From positions 1 through 54,093 of the forward strand of contig JBGAWK010000012.1 in the NCBI GenBank assembly GCA_044227665.1: a DNA stretch of 54,093 nt. Direction: 5' to 3'. Of the stretch, positions 8,218 through 16,484 are shown piece after piece. This DNA is from JBGAWK01 sp044227665 (GTDB lineage Bacteria > Bacteroidota > Bacteroidia > Chitinophagales > JADIYW01). Position 1 is the stretch's first letter. Each line of letters starts with the position of its first letter. A model generated the notes under the pieces. The model saw only the letters and a list, made by a program, of their open reading frames with translations. It was not told the origin of the DNA and ran no database searches. The position numbers were made by a program, and so were the translations under genes.

Positions 8218-9939
8218 TTACAAATGTAATAATACGAAGTCCATAAGCTCCTTGATGTGCTTGGCACTGAAGTCAAAATTTACTCCGGCAGTTTTGTACA
8301 TTTCCGGTATAGAAACGGTGTTGCCTAGGGTGAGAGCTGCTACATAATCTTCTATAGCCTTTTCGGGCTGGGTATGATAATTTTTCCATAACCCTATAGC
8401 GCCTAATTGTGCAATGCCATACTCTATATAATAGAAAGGCATTTCGAAGATATGTAGCTGACGATGCCATAAATGGGTGCGGTAAATATCATAGTTGTCC
8501 CAGTCTAGGGCAGGGAAATAGGTCTTGTGCAAGTCTAGCCAGTAGGATAAGGTCTTATCTATATTCCAATCTTTTTCAGTATATATCCAGTGCTGGAATT
8601 TATCCACGACTGCTATCCACGGTAATATCAATATCACAGACTCTAATTGCTGCCTTATGGCTCTCTTATGGTCTTCGGGCGTATAGAATTTGTCCCAGTG
8701 AGCCATAGATAGCAACTCCATACCCATGGATGCTAACTCTGCTGTCTCGGAGGGTATCTCTGTATCGAAGCTATAGGGCAGATCATGCATAAGGATAGAA
8801 TGTACGGCATGTCCAGCTTCGTGTATCATCGTATGAACATCGCTCTGCGTACCGGCACCATTCATGAATACAAAAGGCACGCCTGTTTCAGGTAATGTCA
8901 TATTATATCCGCCAGGGCTCTTGCCTTTTCGAGACTCTAAATCTAGGTGTCTCATGTGATGCATAGTAGCCATACACTGTGCAAAAAATGGAGCCGTCTT
9001 ATCGAGGACTTCTATGGTCTTGTCTATAAGTTCGGATATTTGTCTATAAGGTTTTAGAGGCTGTAAGCCGGCAATATCTACTTCCAAATCGTAAGGACGA
9101 AGTTTTTCTAAGCCGAGGTTTTCTTTTCTCTCATTGTAGATTTTGGTGGCAATGGGTACCACTACTTCCAAAACAGATTGATGAAAATTGGCGCAATCGT
9201 CAACAGTATAGTCAAAGCGATGGAGCGATTGCATTACATAATCCCTATAATTGTCAAAACCCGCATTTTTTGCTATTTGCTTGCGCAAATCATACATCTC
9301 GACAAAGAGTCTATTTATACTGTCTTTATCTTTCAGTCTTCTATTACAGATTTTTTCAAATACTTGCTGGCGTAGAGGTCTGTCTTGCTGTTGCAAAAAC
9401 GTAGAAGCCTGTGCTAAGGTGTATTCTTTGTCATCTACCTCTATGGACATATCACCAATAATTTCGGCATAATCGCGAGACTTCAACTGTAGTTGGGTGA
9501 TGAGTGGCAGACTCTTCTCTCGGTACAGATTAAAATCATTTTTTAGGTTTCTAAAGAAAATATTAAATCTAGACCCTTCTAGTTCTTGCCAATACCCACT
9601 CTCTATAATTTTATTATCCCAAAGGTTGCCGTGATATAAGAGTTTGGGTTCTATTTCATTGACATATAATTCAAAATCTTTGGTGTATTTTTCGTCATGA
9701 TTGTAACAACTTTGTCTTATATAACGCCAACGTGCATCCTCTTCAATGATACATACAAATTCAGAACGCAAACTTAGGAAGTGTAGTAAGTCCTCTTTGG
9801 TATGGATGAAAAAGTCGTCTAATCTTTTTACATAGGGTTCTATGTCTTCCCAACTTTCTATAGTGAAACTGGAAGGAAAGTCAATTCTAGGACGTGGATG
9901 TATTTGTAAAGGTTGAATTTTTGTATGTAAGACTGTCAT
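8218..9939 (-). CDS. M3 family oligoendopeptidase (PepF/thimet-like)
   Basis: The protein is 573 residues, the usual length of M3 oligoendopeptidases. It carries the zinc-binding HEAGH motif at 373-377 within DVHTMIHEAGHAVHSIL. The second metal ligand region follows with ETAELASMGMELLS about 30 residues later, and a substrate-binding C-terminal stretch includes FYYIEYGIAQLGA. These enzymes cleave short peptides in the cytoplasm, and no signal peptide is seen here. It lies five bases after the DUF5606 gene and one base before the small membrane protein gene, so the three form an operon read leftwards. Confidence 0.93.
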   Translation of the reverse strand: MTVLHTKIQPLQIHPRPRIDFPSSFTIESWEDIEPYVKRLDDFFIHTKEDLLHFLSLRSEFVCIIEEDARWRYIRQSCYNHDEKYTKDFELYVNEIEPKLLYHGNLWDNKIIESGYWQELEGSRFNIFFRNLKNDFNLYREKSLPLITQLQLKSRDYAEIIGDMSIEVDDKEYTLAQASTFLQQQDRPLRQQVFEKICNRRLKDKDSINRLFVEMYDLRKQIAKNAGFDNYRDYVMQSLHRFDYTVDDCANFHQSVLEVVVPIATKIYNERKENLGLEKLRPYDLEVDIAGLQPLKPYRQISELIDKTIEVLDKTAPFFAQCMATMHHMRHLDLESRKGKSPGGYNMTLPETGVPFVFMNGAGTQSDVHTMIHEAGHAVHSILMHDLPYSFDTEIPSETAELASMGMELLSMAHWDKFYTPEDHKRAIRQQLESVILILPWIAVVDKFQHWIYTEKDWNIDKTLSYWLDLHKTYFPALDWDNYDIYRTHLWHRQLHIFEMPFYYIEYGIAQLGAIGLWKNYHTQPEKAIEDYVAALTLGNTVSIPEMYKTAGVNFDFSAKHIKELMDFVLLHL

Positions 9940-9944
9940 GTATA

Positions 9945-10355
9945 TTATTCCGCTATAAGTTCTTCCGAAATTGTAAATCCTGCACTATCCAATATATGAA
10001 ACCATTTGATAAGCTTTTTTATATCACTAATATTTACTTTATCTCTATCGTAATTGGGAAGAATTTCTGACATATATTTTTTCAAAGAATTATTGTCAGC
10101 ATTTCCTTCTGGTGGTGGCGTTTCACTTATCTTGTCTCTCATTATGTCGAATACTACACCTAATAGGGTGCTTTCTCCATCGTCGGTATAGATAGAAATA
10201 TTTTCTAAGGGCGAAAACATGTGTAAACGCGAAGGGTAGAATTTCTTTTGGCTACCATCTAATTCCGATAAGATAAGTCCATCATTTCTTTGAGTTACTA
10301 GCTTCTTTAGTCCTGGCGTCCCTGATACTGATACGATATGTTTTAGATTTGACAT
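9945..10355 (-). CDS. DUF5606 domain protein
   Basis: With the start at 10355 (MSNLKHIVSVSGTPGLKKLV) the product is 136 residues. The opening, followed by NDGLILSELDG and LENISIYTDDGE, matches the small cytoplasmic DUF5606 family common in Bacteroidota, whose function is unknown. An in-frame ATG 17 codons upstream exists, but a perfect TACCTTTG promoter box (10374-10381) lies within that extension, so the shorter form is chosen. It is the first gene of an operon with the M3 peptidase. Conserved position next to a peptidase does not by itself show a role. Confidence 0.8.
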   Translation of the reverse strand: MSNLKHIVSVSGTPGLKKLVTQRNDGLILSELDGSQKKFYPSRLHMFSPLENISIYTDDGESTLLGVVFDIMRDKISETPPPEGNADNNSLKKYMSEILPNYDRDKVNISDIKKLIKWFHILDSAGFTISEELIAE

Positions 10356-10373
10356 AGCAATTTTTTTGAGCAT

Positions 10374-10381
10374 CAAAGGTA
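10374..10381 (-). promoter_or_regulatory. -7 box for DUF5606-M3 peptidase operon
   Basis: TACCTTTG on the minus strand is an exact TAnnTTTG match. A TTG lies 22 nt further upstream (10404-10406), slightly beyond the usual 19-21 nt. It ends 18 bases before the ATG at 10355 and rules out the longer reading frame. Confidence 0.55.
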
Positions 10382-10420
10382 TCAATTTTTCACCGTAAAA
10401 TAGCAACTATATCATCAAAA

Positions 10421-11335
10421 TCATGACCGTGTTTTAATAAATTTATAGGTAAATCTATGGTTGGAAGCGTCCGAGAATATTATTACATATACGCCTGAGG
10501 GTAAATTGCTAATGTCTATTCCTGATGATAAATATGCTGTATTTGTGCATACTGCTTGCCCCTGAATATCTAAGATATGATAGGTAATTTTTTCTTTAGG
10601 AGCTGCTAGGAAAAATGAAATCTGATGCTGGATTGGGAAATAATCTGTAGGGACTTGCCATATATTTTCTGTAGAAGTGGTCGTAAATACCTTCAAAATA
10701 ATTTTGTCTTTCCACTGTGGTACCATTGTCGGCATACTGGTGTTGCGTCACGGAAATATTGTCAGATAGTAAGATGCTATCTACTAATTGAATAGCCGGA
10801 GTACTTTTAGGGTAATACCATGAGTTGATTTTATAAAACGAAGTTTTGTTATTCCAATTTCCGTGTTCTATTGCAGCGTAGATATTTTTTTATAGTAGAT
10901 TGGGTCTGAGATAAAATATCTGTAACAAGTTCTGAAATAAGCAGTTTCTTCATACATCATACCGTGTAAGGGTAGTGCCATCAGGTTGCCGTGAGATGGC
11001 AGGAATTTTTTTCCCATCAAAATAAAATCTTAATAATGTGCCGGCAGGGAAGTCTGTGAGCCAAAATCGCTTAAATACCGTTGGTATTTCTGTAGAAAAT
11101 AAGATATATTCATAGGTTCTGTCTGTGGTGCCTAAAGGATTATTGACCCTGCCATGAAGGATAGAATCTGTACAATTAGTGCCATCACAACCATCTTTAT
11201 TCATCCCTGTCCTGTCATAAGATTCATACAAACGGCTGATGATTCTATCAGAGGATAGGTGCTTCTTGCAGCAAATATTGACCATAGGATGACCAAAAGC
11301 TTATTAAAAAAATAGTAGAGTAACTTTTTTATCAT
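10421..11335 (-). pseudogene. Decayed secreted protein with T9SS type A sorting domain
   Basis: Read leftwards from ATG 11335, the frames join into one protein of about 300 residues if four single-base shifts are bridged. A signal peptide (MIKKLLYYFF, then LLVILWSIFAA) shifts near 11265 into LSSDRIISRLYESYDRTG. That runs to RFYFDGKK and shifts in a run of seven A near 11010 to FLPSHGNLMALPL. A third shift at a run of A near 10890 leads to IYAAIEHGNWNN. After SPYRLFPNPASDFIF a fourth shift near 10610 gives the tail ITYHILDIQGQ to KFIKTRS. YRLFPNPASD and the tail are the hallmark of a T9SS type A sorting domain, so the ancestor was a secreted or surface protein. Its main domain is not recognised. 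All neighbours are intact, so this is probably real decay rather than poor sequence, although two shifts are in homopolymers. Confidence 0.75.
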
Positions 11336-11369
11336 GCAATCAGAATCATAAAAAATAAGGGAAAATTAT

Positions 11370-11831
11370 TTATACATGATGATATGGCAATCCATGAATG
11401 ATGGTATAAGCTCTATACAGTTGTTCCATGAACATCAATCGAATAATCTGATGGGAAAAGGTCATGGCGGAGAAGGATATGGTCGCATTAGCTCTATCAT
11501 AAATATTTTTGTCAAAACCATAAGCCCCACCTATTACAAAGACTATCCTTTTATGATGTATCTGCCAATCACTAATTTTGGAAGCAAATTTTTCAGAGCT
11601 ATATTGCGTACCTCTTTCATCTAATAGAATTACGAAGTCCTGTTCTTGAATTCTTGCGTTCAGGTATTCTGCTTCTTGTTTTTTAATCAAATCCGCATGT
11701 TGAAGTTTACTGTCTTTAATTACCGAAATATCGAATTCCACCCACCTCCCAAGTCGCTTTGTATAGTCTTCTATGCCTTGCTGTACATAGGGGAATGTGG
11801 TCTTGCCTACGATGAACAGAGAAATTTTCAT
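11370..11831 (-). CDS. rlmH: 23S rRNA pseudouridine-1915 N3-methyltransferase (RlmH)
   Basis: The 153-residue product is a SPOUT-class methyltransferase that methylates pseudouridine 1915 in helix 69 of 23S rRNA on the assembled ribosome, using S-adenosylmethionine. Recognisable features are the N-terminus MKISLFIVGKT, LLDERGTQYSSEKFA, the knot-forming FVIGGAYGF (SAM site) and the C-terminal MFMEQLYRAYTIIHGLPYHH. Length equals the family norm (about 155). It begins 16 bases after the stop of the E1 dehydrogenase gene, so it may be co-transcribed with it. Confidence 0.97.
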   Translation of the reverse strand: MKISLFIVGKTTFPYVQQGIEDYTKRLGRWVEFDISVIKDSKLQHADLIKKQEAEYLNARIQEQDFVILLDERGTQYSSEKFASKISDWQIHHKRIVFVIGGAYGFDKNIYDRANATISFSAMTFSHQIIRLMFMEQLYRAYTIIHGLPYHHV

Positions 11832-11847
11832 AACGCTAAATTTAGGG

Positions 11848-14280
11848 TTATTTGAAGATTTTCATAAATCTTCGAGGATTATCTTCGTGCATAATATCAT
11901 ATAAAACAGTAAATATTTCTTCAGCATTGGGCTTGCAAAAATAGTCGCCATCAGACCCAAAGGCAGCGCGATGTGGTGCGGCAGAAATACATATAGGCTC
12001 TCTGTCTAAGTAGCGAAATACAGATTGCTTCTCTATCACTTGCTGCATCATGTAGGCGGTTCCACCCCCTGGGACATCTTCATCTAGGAATACTACCCGG
12101 TTGGTTTTTTGTATAGATTTTCCTATTAGGTGGTGTTTGTCGAAAGGTAATAAGGTTTGCACATCTATAAGTTCTATACTTATGCCTACAGATTGTGTAA
12201 GTTGTAATGCTTCCTGTGCTATGCGTACACAGCTGCCATAGGTGACGAGTGTAATATCTGTACCTTCCTGTAATATTTCGGGTACTCCCAAAGGTATAGT
12301 ATATTCCCCAGGGTTAGAGGGTATCTTCTCTTTTAGGCGATAGCCATTAAGGCATTCGATGACTAGCGCAGGCTCATCGCTGCGCAATAGCAGATTGTAG
12401 AAGCCGGCAGCTTGTGTCATATTGCGAGGTACACAAATATGCATACCCCTTAAAGCACCTAATAACATGCTTATAGGAGATCCGGTATGCCATATACCTT
12501 CCAGTCTATGTCCGCGTGTACGCACGATGAGCGGTGCTTTCTGACCGCCTTTAGTGCGGTAGGCAAGAGATGCTAAGTCGTCGGATAATGGCTGTAAGCC
12601 GTATAGCATATAGTCTAAATATTGTATCTCTGCTATTGGTCTGAATCCTCGCATGGATAATCCGATACCTTCACCTATGATACTCGCTTCCCGTATGCCT
12701 GTGTCGTAAATTCTGTCTATAGAATATTTGGCTTGCAAGCCCGAAAATGCCTGATTTACATCACCGATTTTGCCTACATCTTCACCAAAGGCTACTAGAT
12801 TAGGGTCACGAGAGAAATTGGCATCAAAACATAAGTTTAAAATTTGATAGCCACTTAAATACTTAGGCATGTCAGGATATTCTACTGCGACTATAGGAGC
12901 GTGATGTGGTGCTAGTAATGAATCTGTATGTAGATAGGAATTGAAACGTTCTCTATTGATAGATAGTTGCTCCCAATACCACTCTTGAAGTTGTTCCGTA
13001 CTGTTGCTTATCATTTCATTTCTGATTACAATTAGTACATGTGCTGCGGCTCTGAGTAAATCCCTGCGCATGGGGTCTATCGTATTCTGCAACTCTTCGA
13101 TAATGTTATTCAACTGCTCTCTATATGTAGAATCTGCGCCTATTTGCTCTATTAGGGCTATCAGTCCCTTCATCTCATTGTTTATAGGAATATGGAAATG
13201 ATTCCATGCTGATTTTTTTGCTTCAAAGGCTATGTTTTTTGCTTCTTTTTCATAAATATCCAAATCTTCGGGCTTTGCAATGCCACAATGTTCTATCCAT
13301 TTACGCATTTGAGTGAGGCAATCATGCTCTTTCTCCCACGATAAACGCTCTACAGACTTATAACGCTCATGAGATCCAGAGGTAGAATGACCCTGTGGTT
13401 GTGTGAGCTCTTCAATATGGAAGAGCGCGGGGGAATGGGTGATACGCATTTTGGCTATTGCATCTCTATATGTTTTTACAAGTGCGGGATAATCCCAGCC
13501 TTTAACCACATATATGTCATAGCCTACGCCATTTTCGTTTCTTTTGAATCCCTTCAGAACTTCAGATATGCTTCCTTTTGTCGTCTGCAATTCTTTGGGT
13601 ACAGATATGCCATAGCCATCGTCCCAAACATTCACGGCAAGAGGTACCTGATTCACCCCCGCGGCATTGATGACTTCCCAAAAGATTCCCTCTGAGGTGC
13701 TTGCATCTCCTATGGTTACGAAACATACCTCATTGCCCTTGTCGGAAAATTGTGTGTCGCCGAGAATATTCTGTAATCTTCTATATTTTTTTGAGGCTGA
13801 TGCTAGACCATAGGCTCTAGTCATCTGAGACGCAGTAGGAGAGTTGTCCGCGGCACTATTCTTTTGGTCTTTTAGGGGCTTCCAGGTGCCGTCGGGATAA
13901 AGGTTGCGTGTGGCAAAGTGATTATTCATCTGTCTGCCAGCAGAGTGTGGGTCTGCTTCCAATTCAGGGTTGGCATACAGCTGTGCAAATAATTGCTCTG
14001 GAGTAACCATGCCTGTCGCTAAAGCAAAAGTCTGGTCTCTATAATATCCGGCACGAAAGTCACCATTGCGGAAGGCTTTAGCCATAGCAATTTGAGGTAT
14101 CTCTTTACCGTCGCCAAATATGCCGAATTTTGCTTTTCCGGTAAGGACTTCTTTCCTTCCTAGTAGGCTAATCTCTCTGCTGAGACATGCCAATTTGTAA
14201 TCTTCTATCACCTCCTGCCGGAAATTCTCATAACTCATGAGATGTTCTATACGTGCTGATGGCAATTCTACAATTGACAT
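11848..14280 (-). CDS. Fused alpha/beta 2-oxoacid dehydrogenase E1 component
   Basis: The protein is 810 residues. The first half is an E1-alpha domain with the thiamine diphosphate motif beginning GDASTSEG (191-198) and continuing to WDDGYGISVP. The second half (from about 455) is an E1-beta/transketolase pyrimidine domain with AFGEDVGKIGDVNQAFSGL and YDTGIREASIIGEGIGLSM, and a C-terminal transketolase domain. In separate-subunit enzymes these are the two E1 chains of pyruvate or branched-chain 2-oxoacid dehydrogenase. The single-chain form is common in Bacteroidota and is usually annotated as 2-oxoisovalerate dehydrogenase. No E2 or E3 gene is nearby, so substrate identity is open. It is divergent from the DUF1573 gene. 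Confidence 0.9.
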   Translation of the reverse strand: MSIVELPSARIEHLMSYENFRQEVIEDYKLACLSREISLLGRKEVLTGKAKFGIFGDGKEIPQIAMAKAFRNGDFRAGYYRDQTFALATGMVTPEQLFAQLYANPELEADPHSAGRQMNNHFATRNLYPDGTWKPLKDQKNSAADNSPTASQMTRAYGLASASKKYRRLQNILGDTQFSDKGNEVCFVTIGDASTSEGIFWEVINAAGVNQVPLAVNVWDDGYGISVPKELQTTKGSISEVLKGFKRNENGVGYDIYVVKGWDYPALVKTYRDAIAKMRITHSPALFHIEELTQPQGHSTSGSHERYKSVERLSWEKEHDCLTQMRKWIEHCGIAKPEDLDIYEKEAKNIAFEAKKSAWNHFHIPINNEMKGLIALIEQIGADSTYREQLNNIIEELQNTIDPMRRDLLRAAAHVLIVIRNEMISNSTEQLQEWYWEQLSINRERFNSYLHTDSLLAPHHAPIVAVEYPDMPKYLSGYQILNLCFDANFSRDPNLVAFGEDVGKIGDVNQAFSGLQAKYSIDRIYDTGIREASIIGEGIGLSMRGFRPIAEIQYLDYMLYGLQPLSDDLASLAYRTKGGQKAPLIVRTRGHRLEGIWHTGSPISMLLGALRGMHICVPRNMTQAAGFYNLLLRSDEPALVIECLNGYRLKEKIPSNPGEYTIPLGVPEILQEGTDITLVTYGSCVRIAQEALQLTQSVGISIELIDVQTLLPFDKHHLIGKSIQKTNRVVFLDEDVPGGGTAYMMQQVIEKQSVFRYLDREPICISAAPHRAAFGSDGDYFCKPNAEEIFTVLYDIMHEDNPRRFMKIFK

Positions 14281-14344
14281 GTTTGTTTTATTTTTAATCT
14301 TGTTAATATAAAGTTAAAACAAAATCCATTACAATATTATGGCA

Positions 14345-14352
14345 TAATTTTG
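14345..14352 (+). promoter_or_regulatory. -7 box for the DUF1573 gene
   Basis: TAATTTTG matches TAnnTTTG exactly, 28 bases before the ATG at 14381 in the divergent intergenic region. No clear -33 TTG at the expected distance. Confidence 0.5.
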
Positions 14353-14380
14353 GAATGTATTCACGTAAAAATATTTACTT

Positions 14381-14833
14381 ATGAAAAAAATACTAACATC
14401 TATTGCTGCTATTTTGTTGATAGGATTTGGCGTACAAGCACAAACTACAGGAGCACCGGAAGTAACTCCAGCTCCGTCTAAGATGAAATTTGACAAGACG
14501 GAACACAGCTTCGGTTCATTGCCACAAGGAAAGCCCGTAACTTATGAGTTTGAATTCTTAAATACAGGCGCATCTCCCGTAGAAATAGAGTCTGTAAAGG
14601 CTGCTTGTGGTTGTACTACTCCAGATTGGACTAAAGAGGCTATTGCCCCAGGACAAAAAGGTAAAGTATCTGCCCAGTACAATATGGCTCGCGAAGGAGC
14701 CTTCAGAAAGTCTGTAACGGTAAAAACTAAAGAAGGGGAGACGGTGATTCTATATATCTCAGGGGAAGCAGTGCCTGCGAATAATAGTGTAGATGCTCCA
14801 GCACCTTCTATTATTACTCCTTCAGGACAATAG
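14381..14833 (+). CDS. DUF1573 exported protein
   Basis: The product is 150 residues with a clear signal peptide (MKKILTSIAAILLIGFGVQAQ). The mature region KFDKTEHSFGSLPQGKPVTYEFEFLNTG and VKAACGCTTPDW is the DUF1573 immunoglobulin-like domain of Bacteroidota and Planctomycetes. Its CGC motif and Ig fold are conserved, but the function is not established. A Pro/Ala-rich tail follows. It appears monocistronic, with its own -7 box and a strong intrinsic terminator 22 bases after the stop. Confidence 0.88.
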   Translation: MKKILTSIAAILLIGFGVQAQTTGAPEVTPAPSKMKFDKTEHSFGSLPQGKPVTYEFEFLNTGASPVEIESVKAACGCTTPDWTKEAIAPGQKGKVSAQYNMAREGAFRKSVTVKTKEGETVILYISGEAVPANNSVDAPAPSIITPSGQ

Positions 14834-14855
14834 TAGTTTTGGTTTAAAACATCAT

Positions 14856-14882
14856 AAAGGGGCTTTGTGCCCCTTTTTTTTT
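14856..14882 (+). terminator. Intrinsic terminator after DUF1573 gene
   Basis: AAAGGGGC (14856-14863) and GCCCCTTT (14869-14876) form a perfect 8-bp stem with a 5-nt loop, running into nine T (14874-14882). The start codon of the next gene is at 14885, only two bases after the T run. Confidence 0.9.
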
Positions 14883-14884
14883 AT

Positions 14885-15259
14885 ATGCATCTATATATCA
14901 AAAATACGGCAAAAGGTAGGGGCATATTCTGCGACACGCCCATAGCGCAAGGTGATGAAATAGAAATTTGTCCTGTAATAGTGTGTCCCTCACAAGATAG
15001 AGAGCTTCTAGATCGTACTGAATTATATAACTACTATTTTCTATGGGGTGAAGACCATAGCCTTACCGCTATAGCACTAGGATATGGATCTCTTTATAAT
15101 CATAGCTATAGGCCTAATGCGCAATATGAATGTTATTATGAAGAACAATATATTAGGGTTATTGCTCTTCATAATATTCTAGCTAATACAGAAATTACTA
15201 TTAATTACAACTATTATGCTGATAGCCAAGATAAACTGTGGTTTGAAGTGCATGAATGA
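14885..15259 (+). CDS. SET domain protein (putative protein-lysine methyltransferase)
   Basis: The product is 124 residues and is almost entirely one SET domain: KGRGIFCDTPIAQGDEIE at the start, GYGSLYNHSYRPNAQY (the SET N-H motif region) and ANTEITINYNYY near the end. SET enzymes transfer methyl groups from S-adenosylmethionine to lysines; compact bacterial versions have few known targets. No post-SET cysteines are seen. A GTG six codons upstream would put the ribosome inside the terminator stem, so ATG 14885 is chosen. It is remarkable that the gene begins right after a strong terminator, leaving no room for its own promoter except inside the DUF1573 gene. Confidence 0.85.
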   Translation: MHLYIKNTAKGRGIFCDTPIAQGDEIEICPVIVCPSQDRELLDRTELYNYYFLWGEDHSLTAIALGYGSLYNHSYRPNAQYECYYEEQYIRVIALHNILANTEITINYNYYADSQDKLWFEVHE

Positions 15260-15316
15260 ATATTAAAATTCAATTAAATCCCCCTCATGTAAAAACATGA
15301 CATTAGGTGAAATAGT

Positions 15317-15324
15317 TACATTTG
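15317..15324 (+). promoter_or_regulatory. -7 box for the efflux operon
   Basis: TACATTTG is an exact TAnnTTTG match ending 14 bases before the ATG of the HlyD-family gene. A short hairpin CATG-N6-CATG lies just upstream (about 15287-15300). Confidence 0.5.
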
Positions 15325-15338
15325 TGAAATAAAAAACT

Positions 15339-16481
15339 ATGGAAACTACAAACGGCTCTAAAGTTTCTGGCGGAATGGGAAAGAAGATTATTTTTCCTAT
15401 CGTATTGCTCTTGCTCATTGGCGGCTCTGCCTATTATGCGTACACTAAGTACCAATATAATAAGACACATATTGATACGGATAATGCACAAATTGATGCG
15501 GATATAAGTCCGGTAATTATTCGGATTCCGGGATATATAAAAGATATTAGGGTTGCTGAATTTTCCAAGGTCAATGCTGGAGATATATTGCTGCTCATTG
15601 ATGATAGTGAATACCAATTGAGAGTAAAGCAGGCGCAATCAGGTATTGTCGCTTCCGAAGCTCAGGTAAGTGTAGCACAGACAGGAGTAGGCGTAACAGA
15701 AGCAGGTTCTGCTGCTGCGTATGCCAATATAGAGAGTATGAAGCAAAATTTAGCTTCTGCCCAAGAGCAAATTAATGGGGCTAGGATTAAGTATGATGCG
15801 GTACAAAAAGAGTATGAGCGCTTTGCCAATCTATTATCACAGGAAGCTACTACACAGCAGACCTTTGATAGAATAAAGGCGGAACGTGACGGCGCAAAAG
15901 TAGCATTGGATGTAGCAAAAAATCAGTATGAGGTTCTCCGCAAACAGATACTGGCGGCAGAAAAGCAAGCATATATTTCCAGCAGGCAAATAAATACTTC
16001 TCAAAGTCAGGTGGCGGCTGCTAATACAGGGGTAGCAGCCAGAGGCGTAGATTTAGATTTGGCTAGAACGAATTTGGGATATACTATCGTAAAATCTCCA
16101 ATTAGTGGTATCGTTTCAAAGAAATCAGTGCAAATTGGACAGTATGTACAACCGGGAACTCCAGCATTTGCAGTAGTGAATGATTCTACAATTTCCGTGA
16201 TTGCGAATTTCAAGGAAACCCAAATAGAAAAATTGGCGGCAGGACAAAAGGTGAAGATAAAAATTGATGCATTTCCTAACAAGGAATTGGATGGTAGTGT
16301 AGAGGGATTTTCTCCTGCTACAGGAGCAAAATTTTCCTTACTACCCCCTGATAATGCTACAGGAAACTATACCAAGGTGGTACAAAGAGTACCTGTAAGG
16401 ATAAAAATGAATATTCCGGCGGAAATGCGTTCTAAGTTAGTGCCAGGCATGAGCGTTCATGTATCTGTAATCGTAGGATAA
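15339..16481 (+). CDS. HlyD/EmrA family membrane fusion protein
   Basis: The 380-residue protein is the periplasmic adaptor of a tripartite pump. After a short cytoplasmic N-terminus there is one membrane helix (about 19-35), then DTDNAQIDADISPVIIRIPGYI, the half-lipoyl (biotinyl-like) motif of EmrA-type adaptors. A long helical hairpin (about 95-225, rich in Ala, Gln and Glu) would contact an outer membrane channel. The second half-lipoyl motif LGYTIVKSPISGIVSKKSVQIGQYV and beta-barrel domain follow. The downstream MFS gene begins three bases after the stop. No TolC-like channel gene is in this operon, so one encoded elsewhere would be needed. Confidence 0.95.
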   Translation: METTNGSKVSGGMGKKIIFPIVLLLLIGGSAYYAYTKYQYNKTHIDTDNAQIDADISPVIIRIPGYIKDIRVAEFSKVNAGDILLLIDDSEYQLRVKQAQSGIVASEAQVSVAQTGVGVTEAGSAAAYANIESMKQNLASAQEQINGARIKYDAVQKEYERFANLLSQEATTQQTFDRIKAERDGAKVALDVAKNQYEVLRKQILAAEKQAYISSRQINTSQSQVAAANTGVAARGVDLDLARTNLGYTIVKSPISGIVSKKSVQIGQYVQPGTPAFAVVNDSTISVIANFKETQIEKLAAGQKVKIKIDAFPNKELDGSVEGFSPATGAKFSLLPPDNATGNYTKVVQRVPVRIKMNIPAEMRSKLVPGMSVHVSVIVG

Positions 16482-16484
16482 TAT

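Noticed and set aside
10950..11285. Two separate small genes at 10421-10735 and 10950-11285
   Set aside because: Both are pieces of one protein; the signal peptide, linking frames and T9SS tail can be followed through frameshifts.
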